Positions 26,431 through 37,650 of a stretch of DNA of 64,000 bases are shown here, piece by piece. How positions within the stretch are numbered: position 1 is the stretch's first letter; each line of letters begins with the position of its first letter. The notes beneath the pieces were generated by a model, which worked only from the letters and a program-made list of their open reading frames with translations, made no database searches and was not told the DNA's origin. Where the stretch lies: NCBI RefSeq assembly GCF_041245805.1, contig NZ_CP162490.1:597001-661000 (forward strand), read 5' to 3'. Source of the DNA: Xanthomonas sp. DAR 34887 (GTDB lineage: Bacteria; Pseudomonadota; Gammaproteobacteria; Xanthomonadales; Xanthomonadaceae). A program made the position numbers and the translations under genes.

Positions 26431-26581
26431 TTGGGGATTGGGGATTGGGGATTCGTAAAAGCGGTTGCCCGGCGCGGAGATAGCGCCGCGCTCCCTGGCA
26501 CTTCCGGAACCGATGGATTGGTCACGCCGCAGTTCGCGCGGTGCGCTTTTGCCAATCCCGAATCCCGACTCCCCAATCCCG
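26429..26581. repeat. Inverted GGGGATT-type repeat element
   Basis: Four GATTGGG-type units (26429-26455) overlap the TGA stop of the amidohydrolase, and inverted C-rich units (CCAATCCCGAATCCCGACTC, 26550-26581) lie about 95 bases on. Same plan as 19583-19717. Confidence 0.8.
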
Positions 26582-26629
26582 GCCGTCCATACACCTGCCA
26601 GCCAGATCGCCCCCGTTAAACTGGCGGCC

Positions 26630-27448
26630 ATGAACACCCCCCAGGATTCCAGTCTCGGCCGCGAGGTCGCGTATCCCTCGCAGTACGATCCCGCGCTGCT
26701 GTTCCCGATTCCCCGCGCCGGCGGTCGGGCCGAGATCGGCCTGGACGCCGCGCCGCTGCCGTTTTTCGGCCTCGACCGCTGGCATGCCTACGAATTGAGC
26801 TGGCTGGACGCACGGGGCAAGCCCTGCGTGGCCACCGCCACCTTGCAGGTGCCGTGCACCTCGCCGCAGCTGATCGAATCCAAGTCGCTCAAGCTCTACC
26901 TCAACTCGCTCAACGCGATGCGCTTCAACAGCGCCGAAGCGGTGCGCGCCTGCATCGTCACCGACCTGTCGGCGCGCGCCGGCGCCGACGTGACCATGGA
27001 GTTCGGCCTGCCGCCGGTGGACCCGCTGGGCGAGGGCGAGTCGCTGGATGTGCTGGACATCGCCATCGACTGCTACGGACCGCCACGCCCGCAGTTCCTG
27101 CTCGCCGCGGCCGACGACATCGTCGAGGAAACGTTGAGCAGCGCATTGCTCAAGTCCAATTGCCCGGTCACCGGCCAGCCGGACTGGGCCACGTTGTGCG
27201 TGCGCTATCGCGGCGGCCGCATCGACCGCGAGGGCCTGCTGCGCTACCTGATCAGCTTCCGCGAACATGCCGGCTTCCACGAACAGTGCGTGGAACAGAT
27301 CTTCCACGACCTGCTGACCCATTGCCGCCCGCAGTCGCTGCAGGTGGAGGCGCGCTATACGCGCCGCGGCGGCCTGGACATCAATCCCTGGCGCGCCACG
27401 CCCGACGTGGCCGAACCGATCGCCTTCCACCGCGATCCGCGCCAGTAG
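26630..27448 (+). CDS. queF: NADPH-dependent 7-cyano-7-deazaguanine reductase
   Basis: A 272-residue QueF of the long (E. coli) type. It reduces preQ0 to preQ1 in queuosine biosynthesis for tRNA. Visible hallmarks are the NADPH-binding ESKSLKLYLNSLN, the catalytic Cys and Asp in LLKSNCPVTGQPDW, and the His/Glu pair in FREHAGFHEQCVEQIF. ATG 26630 matches the usual family start. Confidence 0.95.
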   Translation: MNTPQDSSLGREVAYPSQYDPALLFPIPRAGGRAEIGLDAAPLPFFGLDRWHAYELSWLDARGKPCVATATLQVPCTSPQLIESKSLKLYLNSLNAMRFNSAEAVRACIVTDLSARAGADVTMEFGLPPVDPLGEGESLDVLDIAIDCYGPPRPQFLLAAADDIVEETLSSALLKSNCPVTGQPDWATLCVRYRGGRIDREGLLRYLISFREHAGFHEQCVEQIFHDLLTHCRPQSLQVEARYTRRGGLDINPWRATPDVAEPIAFHRDPRQ

Positions 27449-27552
27449 CGTGCGGCTGAATCGGGTCGAGGCCGTTCACGGCTGCGCGATCCGCTTTTAA
27501 CAAATCCTGTGCAACCGTGGCGGCATCCCATCCACGCACGGAGCCGCATGCG

Positions 27553-27846
27553 ATGAACAGCGACAAGCGTGCCGATTTTTCGGCAGTCACCGCCAAGGTG
27601 GACACCACCGCGGACATCACGCCGAAGGCGGATTTCTCCGCAGTGCAGGCGCAGGTGGACACCACCGCCGAACAGGTGCAGCAGGTGTACGTGGTCAAGT
27701 CGGGCGACTCGTTGTCCAAGATCGCCAAGCTGCATTACGGCGACGGCAATGCCTGGACCCGCATCTTCGAAGCCAACCGCGACGTGCTCGACGACCCGGA
27801 CAAGATCTATCCGGGGCAGACGCTGAAGCTGCCTGCTCGCGCTTGA
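27553..27846 (+). CDS. LysM-domain small protein with duplicated N-terminal motif
   Basis: A 97-residue protein. The C-terminal 50 residues form a LysM domain (VYVVKSGDSLSKIAKLHYGD.. to ..IYPGQTLKLP) that binds N-acetylglucosamine in peptidoglycan. The N-terminal half holds two copies of ADFSAV-x-A-x-VDTTA. There is no signal peptide, as in the YgaU/Kbp type of LysM proteins. It lies just upstream of a lipoprotein gene, 58 bases apart. Confidence 0.88.
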   Translation: MNSDKRADFSAVTAKVDTTADITPKADFSAVQAQVDTTAEQVQQVYVVKSGDSLSKIAKLHYGDGNAWTRIFEANRDVLDDPDKIYPGQTLKLPARA

Positions 27847-27904
27847 TACGCGCCTCGCAACACGACGTGCGCGATCCAACATTCCATCCAAGGAGCACCA
27901 CCTC

Positions 27905-28414
27905 ATGAAGATCCATTCGAAGTCGCTGGCCTCTCCGCTGCTGCTGGCGCTGGTCGGCACGCTGGCCCTGGCCGGTTGCAAGAAGCAGGAGCAGAGCCAG
28001 AACACCACGCCGGATCCCACCTCCTCCGCCCCGACCGAGGCGATGCCGGGTCCGGCAGAGACGGCGCCCGCCGCGGCGAAGGCCGGTGAGGTCACGGTCG
28101 CCTCGGTGAGCGTGGGCAACACCGCCGGCGCCGACAAGGCGGTGGCGCCGCTGACCACGCTGAGCAGCAAGGACACCATCATCGTTTCGGTGAAGACCGA
28201 GGGTTCCTCCACCAACACCAACATCGGCGCCAAGCTGCTGTTCCAGGACGGCCAGACCGCCGGCGAGCAGAGCGCGACGCTGACCACCGCCGGTACTGAA
28301 ACCACCAATGTGTCGTTTACCAACCCCAAGGGCTGGCCGGCCGGCAAGTACAAGGCCGAGGTCACCGTGAACGGCCAGCCGGCCGGCACGCCGCAGGAAT
28401 TCGAAGTCAAGTGA
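27905..28414 (+). CDS. Lipoprotein of unknown function
   Basis: A 169-residue protein with a lipoprotein signal (LLALVGTLALAGC), a Pro/Ala/Thr-rich linker, and a C-terminal beta-rich domain of about 100 residues (VSVKTEGSSTNTNIGAKLLF, PAGKYKAEVTVNGQ) that looks immunoglobulin-like. AAGGAG precedes ATG 27905. It ends before a strong terminator. Confidence 0.85.
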   Translation: MKIHSKSLASPLLLALVGTLALAGCKKQEQSQNTTPDPTSSAPTEAMPGPAETAPAAAKAGEVTVASVSVGNTAGADKAVAPLTTLSSKDTIIVSVKTEGSSTNTNIGAKLLFQDGQTAGEQSATLTTAGTETTNVSFTNPKGWPAGKYKAEVTVNGQPAGTPQEFEVK

Positions 28415-28491
28415 TGCGCACCGCCTCCCGCTAGGAATACCGCAGTCACGGACCGCGCCAGCCGACTCTCTCCCGGCCGGCGCGGCACGCT

Positions 28492-28521
28492 GGGCGCAGT
28501 CGCGAGACTGCGCCCTTTTTT
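28492..28521 (+). terminator. Rho-independent terminator
   Basis: A perfect 10-bp stem GGGCGCAGTC / GACTGCGCCC with loop GCGA and six T at 28516-28521. It ends the LysM-lipoprotein transcript. Confidence 0.92.
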
Positions 28522-29030
28522 ATGCGCCGACCTGCACGCTGGCGCACGCCAGGCGCATATCGCCGATGCATGGATCGCGCAGGGCACGCAAGCCGCGCCG
28601 TGCGCGCTGGCGCTCACCATGCGCTGGCGCATGGCATGTCTTGGGTCGCTCCACTTCCGATGGGCACGCGCTGCAGCGATGTGGGGTTGCGACCAGATCC
28701 ATACGCATGCGCAGGGAAGGCGTGTCGCCTTGTGGCTCAAGCGCTGGCGGAATTTGTCCTGCGAGCCAATGCAGGCCATCGCCGCTGCATCCTGTCGCAC
28801 GCAGCGCGAGCGTATGCACCGGCGTGGCGGCGGCGATCTCCACCGTTCCATGCAAGCGCTTTCTCCGGCCCGCAGAAAACGCGACAATCGGCGGCCGTCA
28901 TGCCATCGCCGTCGCAGGGTTTCCCTTCGTCGCAAGCGCTGCACGCCGCACGCCGTCCGCGCCGTGCCGTCCGCAGTCTTGTTCGCGGCAACGTGTCCTT
29001 CCCCGAATCGCAAGAGAGCCTACGTCACTC
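28522..29030. other. ~510-base leader region before isocitrate dehydrogenase
   Basis: No convincing gene, repeat or known motif. It must hold the icd promoter, but I cannot point to it with confidence. AAGAGAG about 12 bases before ATG 29031 may be the RBS. Confidence 0.4.
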
Positions 29031-31265
<2,235 letters not shown>

Positions 31266-31285
31266 TTCGCTGCCGCGTCACGACG

Positions 31286-31322
31286 AACCCGGCCGATGCG
31301 TTTGCATCGGCCGGGTTTTTTT
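31286..31322 (+). terminator. Rho-independent terminator after icd
   Basis: A 14-bp perfect stem (AACCCGGCCGATGC at 31286-31299 and its complement at 31304-31317, loop GTTT) leads into a T-run up to 31322. Confidence 0.93.
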
Positions 31323-31504
31323 GTGCCTGCTCGGCCACGCCTGGGCTACTGCATTCGATCATCGGCCAGCATCCGCCGCCCGGCCATCGGGCAGCGTCGG
31401 CGCGTACCGCAGATCGGCGACAACGGCGTAGATGCGGCGCCCTTCGCTGTACAGCGCGCCGCGCTCGCTTGGGTGCAGGCAAGCGCCGTGCTGCCAGCCG
31501 CAGG

Positions 31505-31723
31505 TCAACGAAATGGCGACAGTGCGGTCATCGTGCGGCGCATCAACGCCAGTGCGCGATGCTGCCTCTCCGCCACCTCCGCATCCGTTGCCGGAATGTG
31601 GACCGTCGTCTCCGGCGCATCGGCTGGCGGCGTCGCAGTGTTCGGCCTGGCGGCCAGCGAGCGCGCCAGCGCCACGTCGGCGATATGTCCCTGGTGGAAC
31701 AGCAAGTCGCTGTAGATGCTCAT
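31505..31723 (-). CDS. Small protein divergent from LysR regulator, unknown
   Basis: A 72-residue protein (MSIYSDLLFHQGHIADVALA..) of mixed polar composition with an Ala/Pro/Thr spacer, followed by a basic helix (AERQHRALALMRRTM). No known domain. Its start lies 95 bases from that of the LysR gene on the other strand, the usual layout of a LysR regulator and its target. This position is the main support that it is real. Confidence 0.6.
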   Translation of the reverse strand: MSIYSDLLFHQGHIADVALARSLAARPNTATPPADAPETTVHIPATDAEVAERQHRALALMRRTMTALSPFR

Positions 31724-31818
31724 CGTCGTGCTCCTGGCTTGAGTGGAATTGACGATAGGCGCAAGCTGAAGCCCGAAAAAGCGACCATTCCGCAAGCCAG
31801 ACTTGAACAGGATTCAAC

Positions 31819-32751
31819 ATGGCGCGACCTCCGCTGCATGCACTGCAAGGCTTCGTCAGCGTCGCCAGGCTCGGCAATCTGTCGCGCGCGGCGGCCGCGA
31901 TGCACCTCACCGTCAGCGCGCTGAGCCACCAGATGCGCACGCTGGAACAGCGCCTGGGCTATCGACTGCTCGACCGGCACGCGCGCGGAGTGAGCCTGAC
32001 CGCGGACGGGCGCCGCCTGCTCGAGCGCATTGGCCCGCACCTCGACGCGATCGGCGAGGCGCTGCAGCCATTCGGCGCGCGCCCCGACGACGTGCTGACG
32101 ATCACCCTCACTCCGTCGATGGCCTCGGCCTGGCTGGTGCCGCGGCTGGGCGATTTCCTGGCGCGGCATCCGCAGATCGAGATCAACCTGCTGTCCGACC
32201 TGCGCCTGGTCGATTTCGAGCGCCAGCCGCAGTTCGATGCGGCGTTGCGGATCGGCAGCGGGCAGTGGCCCGGCCTGGAGGTCGAGACGTTGTTCGACGA
32301 ATGGCTGGTGCCGATGGCCAGCCCGGCACTGATCGCGCGGATGGATAAGCGCAAGCGCACGCCGCTGGCGCAGTGGCCGCTGATCGGCGATCCGGATGGC
32401 GAATGGGAGCGTTGGTTCGCCGCCGTCGGCGAAGCACCGCCCGCGCGCTACGTGGCGGTGTTCGACGATGCCGAATCGCACCATCGCGCGGCGCTGGATG
32501 GCGTCGGCGTGGCGCTGGGACGCATCACCCGCGCGCGGCTGATGCTCGACGCCGGCCAATTGGTGGCGCTGTCGCCGCACCGGTTGAAGGCGGCCTGGTC
32601 GCATTATCTGGTGTATCCGCAGCGCTCGGCCGGGCATCGCGGTTTCCTGGCCTTCCGCGACTGGCTGCGCGTTCAGGCCGACGAGCACCACCGGCACACG
32701 CAGGCGCAGGCGCAACCGCCGACCAGCAAGCGTCGCCGCGGTCGCGGGTAG
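31819..32751 (+). CDS. LysR-family transcriptional regulator (GcvA-like)
   Basis: A 310-residue regulator. The N-terminal winged helix-turn-helix (SRAAAAMHLTVSALSHQMRTLEQRLG) is typical, and a substrate-binding domain follows. The motif VTVSALSHQ-type recognition helix and the IRIGSGQWPGLE segment resemble the GcvA subgroup. It probably controls the divergent small gene and itself through the 95-base gap between them. It ends nine bases before aceK, with no terminator. Confidence 0.92.
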   Translation: MARPPLHALQGFVSVARLGNLSRAAAAMHLTVSALSHQMRTLEQRLGYRLLDRHARGVSLTADGRRLLERIGPHLDAIGEALQPFGARPDDVLTITLTPSMASAWLVPRLGDFLARHPQIEINLLSDLRLVDFERQPQFDAALRIGSGQWPGLEVETLFDEWLVPMASPALIARMDKRKRTPLAQWPLIGDPDGEWERWFAAVGEAPPARYVAVFDDAESHHRAALDGVGVALGRITRARLMLDAGQLVALSPHRLKAAWSHYLVYPQRSAGHRGFLAFRDWLRVQADEHHRHTQAQAQPPTSKRRRGRG

Positions 32752-32760
32752 ACTGCGGCC

Positions 32761-34503
32761 ATGACCGACACGCCCGTGCCGCCCATTCCCGCCGAACCCC
32801 GCGCCGATGCCGTGGCGCGGACCATCCGCGACGCGTTCGAGGACTACCACGCGCGCTTCGCGCAGATCAGCCGTCGCGCCCGCCGCCGCTTCGAGACCCG
32901 CGACTGGAACGCCGCGCGCAACGACGCGGTCGAGCGCATCGCGCTGTACGACCAGTGCATCGGCGAATGCATGCTGCGCCTGCGCACCCTGCTGCTCGGC
33001 CAGACCCACGACCGCATCCTGTGGGCGCAGGTGCGCGACAGTTTCGCCGCGCAATTGCACGGGCTGATCGACCAGGAGTTGTACAAGACCTTCTACAACA
33101 CGCTGACCCGGCGCTTCTTCCGCACCCAGGGCGTGGATACGCGGATCGAGTTCGTGGCGCTGGACATCGAGCCCACCGACGCGATCACCCATCCGGTGGC
33201 CCGGCACAACTACGCGGTGTCCGAGACGCGGCCGGTGGATGCGTTCATGCGCGTGCTCGGCGATTACCCGTTCGACGTGCCGTACGCGCACCGCACGCGC
33301 TGCGCCGCGGCCATCGCGGTGCGCCTGCAGGACGACCTGGCGCATTGGGGCGAGCATCCGGTGCGCGGCATCGAGCTGCTGGAGACGGTGTTCTACCGCG
33401 AGCGCCGCGCCTATCTGGTCGGCCGCGTGTTCGGCGAGCACCGCTTCTCGCCCTGCGTGATCGCGCTGGTCAACGACGATGCCGGCCTGCGCGCCGAAGC
33501 GGTGCTGACCAAGCGCAACGACGTGGCGCAGCTGTTCGGCATCTCGCGCAGCTATTTCCAGGCCGACCTGCCCACCGTCGGCGATGCGGTGGTGTTCCTG
33601 CGCAGCCTGCTGCCGCACAAGCCGATCGACGAGCTGTACACCATGCTCGGCCGCGCCAAGCAGGGCAAGACCGAGCGCTTCCGCACCTTCTTCCGCCACT
33701 TCCAGGCACAGCCCAACGAACAGCTGGTGCACGCCGACGGCACCCCGGGCATGGTCATGGCGGTGTTTACCCTGCCCAGCTATCCGCTGGTGTTCAAGCT
33801 GATCCGCGACCGCTTCGCCTATCCGAAGACGATGAGCCGCGAGCAGGTCGAGGACAAGTACGCGCTGGTGTTCAACCTCGATCGGGTCGGCCGCCTGCTC
33901 GACGCGCAGCCCTACCGTTCGCTGCGCTTCCCGCGCGCGCGCTTCGCCCCGGCGCTGCTCGCCGAACTGCTGCAAGGGTGCGCGCGCAGCCTGCGCGAGG
34001 ATGGCGACGACCTGATCTTCGAGCTGTGCTACGTGCAGCGGCGGCTGCGCCCGCTGAACCTGTACCTGCGCGAGCAGACCGCCGAAGCGGCGCGCGAGGC
34101 GGCGCTGGACTACGCGCAGGCGATCAAGGACATGGCGCGCAACAACATCTTCCCCGGCGACATGCTGCTGAAGAACTTCGGCGTATCGCGGCAGGGACGC
34201 GCGGTGTTCTACGACTACGACGAACTGTGCCTGGTCACCGACTGCACCTTCCGCGACTGGCCGCAGCCGCGCAACGACGAGGAAGCGATGTCCGCCGAAC
34301 CGTGGTTCCACGTCGATGCGCGCGACGTCTTCCCGGAGCGTTTCGGCATGTTCATGGGATTGCCCGCCGCCTCGCTGGAGGCGGTCAAGCGCGCGCATGC
34401 CGAGCTGTTCGACCCGCAGTGGTGGCGCGAACTGCAGGCGCGGCTGCGCGAGGACGACTACCCGGACGCGCCGCCGTATCCGGAGTCGCTGCGCCTGGCC
34501 TGA
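32761..34503 (+). CDS. aceK: Isocitrate dehydrogenase kinase/phosphatase
   Basis: A 580-residue bifunctional enzyme that in E. coli phosphorylates and dephosphorylates dimeric isocitrate dehydrogenase to steer carbon into the glyoxylate shunt. Family blocks: YKTFYNTLTRRFF, FRHFQAQPNEQLVHADGTPG, PLVFKLIRDRFAYPK (kinase ATP-binding) and IFPGDMLLKNFGV with VFYDYDELC (catalytic and metal-binding Asp). No aceA or aceB is near; it instead follows a LysR gene and sits near monomeric icd. Confidence 0.95.
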   Translation: MTDTPVPPIPAEPRADAVARTIRDAFEDYHARFAQISRRARRRFETRDWNAARNDAVERIALYDQCIGECMLRLRTLLLGQTHDRILWAQVRDSFAAQLHGLIDQELYKTFYNTLTRRFFRTQGVDTRIEFVALDIEPTDAITHPVARHNYAVSETRPVDAFMRVLGDYPFDVPYAHRTRCAAAIAVRLQDDLAHWGEHPVRGIELLETVFYRERRAYLVGRVFGEHRFSPCVIALVNDDAGLRAEAVLTKRNDVAQLFGISRSYFQADLPTVGDAVVFLRSLLPHKPIDELYTMLGRAKQGKTERFRTFFRHFQAQPNEQLVHADGTPGMVMAVFTLPSYPLVFKLIRDRFAYPKTMSREQVEDKYALVFNLDRVGRLLDAQPYRSLRFPRARFAPALLAELLQGCARSLREDGDDLIFELCYVQRRLRPLNLYLREQTAEAAREAALDYAQAIKDMARNNIFPGDMLLKNFGVSRQGRAVFYDYDELCLVTDCTFRDWPQPRNDEEAMSAEPWFHVDARDVFPERFGMFMGLPAASLEAVKRAHAELFDPQWWRELQARLREDDYPDAPPYPESLRLA

Positions 34504-34569
34504 CCTGCGGCCTTGTATGCGTAAGCCGGCTGCGTTGTAATCGGCGCCTTATCCAAGCAAGGAAGCGCG

Positions 34570-35463
34570 ATGCACCGCAATTCAGGAATCTCGATATGGC
34601 GTTGGAGCGGTCTGCTGCTGGCGTTGCTCGCCGCCACCGCATTCGCCACCGCCGCCGGGCCGGGCGCGGTGCGCAAGCAGGTCGAAAGCAGTCTGCTGGT
34701 GACCGGCAAGATCGACATCGAAGCCGACGGCGCCGTCTCGGCGCTGGCGATCGATCAGCAGGACAAGCTGCCCGAAGGGGTGGTCCGTTTCGTGCGCGAT
34801 TCGGTCAAGCAATGGAAATTCGAGCCGGCGCTGCGCGACGGCAAGGCAGTGCCGGCGCGCGCGCCGATGACGCTGCGTATCGTGGCCAAGCGCCAGCAGG
34901 GCGACAGCTACCAGGTGGAGATCCGCCACGCCAGCTTCGCCACCTACGACCCCAAGGATCCGCGCACGGTGACCTCGCTGAAGATGGCGCCGCCGTCCTA
35001 TCCGGAAGCGGCGTACCGGGTGGGCGCGTCGGGTTCGGCGTACCTGGTGCTCAAGGTGGCGCGCGACGGCAGCGTCGCCGATGCCGCGGTCGAGCAGGTC
35101 AACCTGCGCATCGTCGGCTCGGAGGGCGAGATGAAGAAGCTGCGCGAGATCCTCGCCAAGAGCGCACTGGCGGCAGCGCGCAGGTGGACGTTCCGCCCGC
35201 CGACCGAGGGCGAGGACGCGTCGGCGCCTTACTGGGCGGTACGCGTTCCGGTCAACTATTCGCTTCGCAATGAGCCCAACGAAGGCATGGACGACAGCTA
35301 CGGGCACTGGGTCAGCTATGTCCCCGGTCCGCGCACGCGTGCACCCTGGGACACCGGCAAGGACGCATCGGGTTTCTCGCCCGATACCCTGTCGGCCGGC
35401 GGCGTGTACATGGTCGACAACAATGGCCCGCGCCTGCTGACGCCGTTGCAGCAGGGCAGCTGA
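34570..35463 (+). CDS. Exported protein with TonB C-terminal-like domain(s)
   Basis: A 297-residue protein with a signal peptide (GLLLALLAATAFATAAG). Residues around 135-235 match the TonB C-terminal fold (APPSYPEAAYRVGASGSAYL, then a V-x-x-DGSV turn and ARRWTFRPP). An earlier section (VTGKIDIEADGAVSALAI.., KQWKFEPA) looks like a second, diverged copy. It lacks a TonB transmembrane/Pro-rich arm, so it is probably a periplasmic relative rather than a TonB energy transducer. Confidence 0.8.
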   Translation: MHRNSGISIWRWSGLLLALLAATAFATAAGPGAVRKQVESSLLVTGKIDIEADGAVSALAIDQQDKLPEGVVRFVRDSVKQWKFEPALRDGKAVPARAPMTLRIVAKRQQGDSYQVEIRHASFATYDPKDPRTVTSLKMAPPSYPEAAYRVGASGSAYLVLKVARDGSVADAAVEQVNLRIVGSEGEMKKLREILAKSALAAARRWTFRPPTEGEDASAPYWAVRVPVNYSLRNEPNEGMDDSYGHWVSYVPGPRTRAPWDTGKDASGFSPDTLSAGGVYMVDNNGPRLLTPLQQGS

Positions 35464-35546
35464 ACGCCGCCGGTCGGCGCCCCGGCTCGACGTTCGGTTT
35501 CGGTGGAAGACGCCCCGCGTCGAGGCGTTTCCTGCAGCGGCGAGGA

Positions 35547-36299
35547 TTACCTGGTCGTCGCTGCGATCGCGCGATGGCGCGTGCTGGCATACAGCACCGC
35601 GACCAGGATCCCCGCCAGCACCAGTGAGGCGCCGGCGGTCCCCAGATCCAGTCCGCCCCTGGCGGTCGGTTTGGTCAGCAGGTCGCCGAACGTGGCGCCG
35701 AACGGCCGGGTCAGCACGAAGGCGGCCCAGAACAGCACGACGCGGTCGATGCGGGTGAGCGCGTAGGCGAGGGCGAGCGCGGCCAGGAGCGTCCCGATCA
35801 GCGCCGCACCGCCGAGGAAGCCGAGCCCCGAATCGTCGGCGAGGTAATCGCCCAGCGCGGTGCCGAGCGTGTTGGAGAACAGGATCGCCACCCAGTAGAA
35901 GAGTTCCGCACGGCCGCCCTCGATGCGGTCGACCGACAGGCTGCGTTCGCTCAGCCACCAGGCGCCCAGGGTCAAAGCCAGGCCGCTGCTCAGGATCAAC
36001 GCGCCCTGCGCGTAGCCCAGTCCCAGGCTGCGGTCCATGTAGTCCGACAGCGTGGTGCCGGCCGTGCTGGTGCTCAGGATCACCCACCAGTACAGCCACG
36101 GCCGGAAACGCCGCGCGCGCAACTGCGCCCACAGCGAGACCAGGAACACGCCGAACAGCAGGGCGCTGCTCAGCGCATAGCCGACGTCCAGGGTCATCGA
36201 CAGCAGGTCGCCGCCGGTCTCGCCCAGCGTGGTGGCGCAGATCTTCATCACCCAGAAGCCCAGGGTGACCGGTGCGACCTTGGCGACAGTGGCGTTCAT
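35547..36299 (-). CDS. DUF347/COG4705-type integral membrane protein
   Basis: A 250-residue protein with about eight membrane helices and four repeats of the DUF347 signature: ICATTLGETGGD, TAGTTLSDYMDR, NTLGTALGDYLAD and FGATFGDLLTK. The conserved acidic residues next to Thr/Gly in each repeat suggest an ion-binding transporter. The substrate is not known to me. The start at 36299 gives a complete first helix. Confidence 0.88.
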   Translation of the reverse strand: MNATVAKVAPVTLGFWVMKICATTLGETGGDLLSMTLDVGYALSSALLFGVFLVSLWAQLRARRFRPWLYWWVILSTSTAGTTLSDYMDRSLGLGYAQGALILSSGLALTLGAWWLSERSLSVDRIEGGRAELFYWVAILFSNTLGTALGDYLADDSGLGFLGGAALIGTLLAALALAYALTRIDRVVLFWAAFVLTRPFGATFGDLLTKPTARGGLDLGTAGASLVLAGILVAVLYASTRHRAIAATTR

Positions 36300-36755
36300 C
36301 GATGCAGCACAGGTGGCGGGACCGGACCAGCATCGCCAGCGGCATGTCGAAGACCGGTCGGATCGCGCGATCCCGTAAGACCGCGCCCGCCGCTCGCGTC
36401 ACTCTGGCGCGCCGGAGCGCTCCGCAGACGGTGGCCGCACGATTGCAGGGATAGGACCGACACACCGCCAGTCCCGTTTTGTCTACCGTCCGCGCCGGCG
36501 CAGCGGCGGGTGGCGCCCCATCCGTCGCGGCGGGGACTTGCCCGCCATGGCAGACTCTTGATCGCGCACCTGGGGACGCGGCATGTGGGGAGTGACGCCG
36601 CAGCGATGGTCGCGCGCAGCTGGAAAAAAGAGGTCGGTGACGTCGATCGGCTGGCAACGTCCATTCCGCTCCATCGGCCGCGTCGCCCGCTCGCCGCCCA
36701 CGAAACACATCCGTTCGACTCGCAACCTTTGGATCACATCACCAAGGAGTTTGGC
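36300..36755. other. 456-base gap between divergent genes
   Basis: No supported gene or repeat. It should hold promoters for the DUF347 gene and the 36756 gene; no clear consensus was seen. Confidence 0.4.
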
Positions 36756-37571
36756 ATGAGCGCAATACGGAACTATGCAAATGCAGTCAACCGCGATCTG
36801 GCGGGCTTCCTGCCCGCACAGCCGTTCGGAAGCAGCGCACGGATCGGCGATCTGTACACGATCAGTTGGTTCAACAAGTCGCGCGTGGACAAGGTCGGCA
36901 CGATCTTCAACTTCGGCGCGCCACAGCCGGCCCTTGTCTCCACCCAGGACAAAGAGAAGATTTCCTTGCAGAGCGAAACGGGCGTCAAGGTCACCGGCAA
37001 GTTGAAAGGCACGCCTCCGCAGCCGGGCAGCGGCTTGGAGATCGGGCAGGCGGGACTGACCATCGAATTCACGTCCGACTCCTCGTTCCTGTTCGAGGGT
37101 GTCCGGCTTCGCTATACCGATCCGCAGGATATCCCCGCGTTTCGCGCCAGTGCGGTCAAGGCGCTGTCGGCCGTCCCCAAGGATGCGCTCGCATCGTCGT
37201 CCTCGCTGTGGTTGGTGACGCGTATCGCCGAGGTGGACCGGTACACCCTCGCCCTGGCCAGCAGTTCCGGTGCGGTGTTCGAAGTGGCGGCGAGCGCATC
37301 GGCCAGCCTCGGTGCGCAGGACCTCGCCTCGGCGGAGCTGGACTTGTCCATCGCCCGCAGCGAAAAGCTGCAATACCACGTTCTCGGTGCCGCAGGCGCC
37401 GGTGTGTTCTTTCATGCGATGAAGATCGCCGTGGAATTCCAGGACGCGCTCCGGACCAAGGCATTCGCCCCGCCGCCCGCCGCCGGCGGGGCGGAACTGC
37501 AAGCGTTGGGTGCGTCCGATGTGGACTTGTTCGTCGGCTACCTGGAGCACGCGGTGGGCGGCGCGAACTAG
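36756..37571 (+). CDS. Beta-rich 271-residue protein of unknown function
   Basis: A cytoplasmic-looking protein (no signal peptide) with a good RBS (AAGGAG, 36744-36749). After a short N-terminal helix it is built of alternating strands: GVKVTGKLKGT, AGLTIEFTSDSSFLFEGV, LWLVTRIAEVDRYTLALA, then VFEVAASASASLG and LQYHVLGAAGAGVFFHA. It ends in a Pro/Ala linker and a last helix (DVDLFVGYLEHAV). No family is recognised. Size and strand order faintly recall bacterial gasdermins, but this is only an impression and no protease gene is adjacent. It converges on rho across a shared terminator. Confidence 0.8.
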   Translation: MSAIRNYANAVNRDLAGFLPAQPFGSSARIGDLYTISWFNKSRVDKVGTIFNFGAPQPALVSTQDKEKISLQSETGVKVTGKLKGTPPQPGSGLEIGQAGLTIEFTSDSSFLFEGVRLRYTDPQDIPAFRASAVKALSAVPKDALASSSSLWLVTRIAEVDRYTLALASSSGAVFEVAASASASLGAQDLASAELDLSIARSEKLQYHVLGAAGAGVFFHAMKIAVEFQDALRTKAFAPPPAAGGAELQALGASDVDLFVGYLEHAVGGAN

Positions 37572-37602
37572 CCGGTGGCAGCCGTGTTGGCGAGCCGAAA
37601 CG

Positions 37603-37632
37603 CAGAACGCCCCGCCGAAGCGGGGCGTTCTG
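37603..37632. terminator. Bidirectional hairpin between convergent genes
   Basis: A perfect 12-bp stem CAGAACGCCCCG / CGGGGCGTTCTG with loop CCGAAG lies between the 36756 gene and rho and can serve both. Confidence 0.8.
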
Positions 37633-37650
37633 GTCGAGCCGGCGCCGGGC

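Noticed and set aside
28522..29030. Open frames on both strands upstream of icd
   Set aside because: They lack start signals, domains and plausible composition, and overlap each other; treated as non-coding leader.
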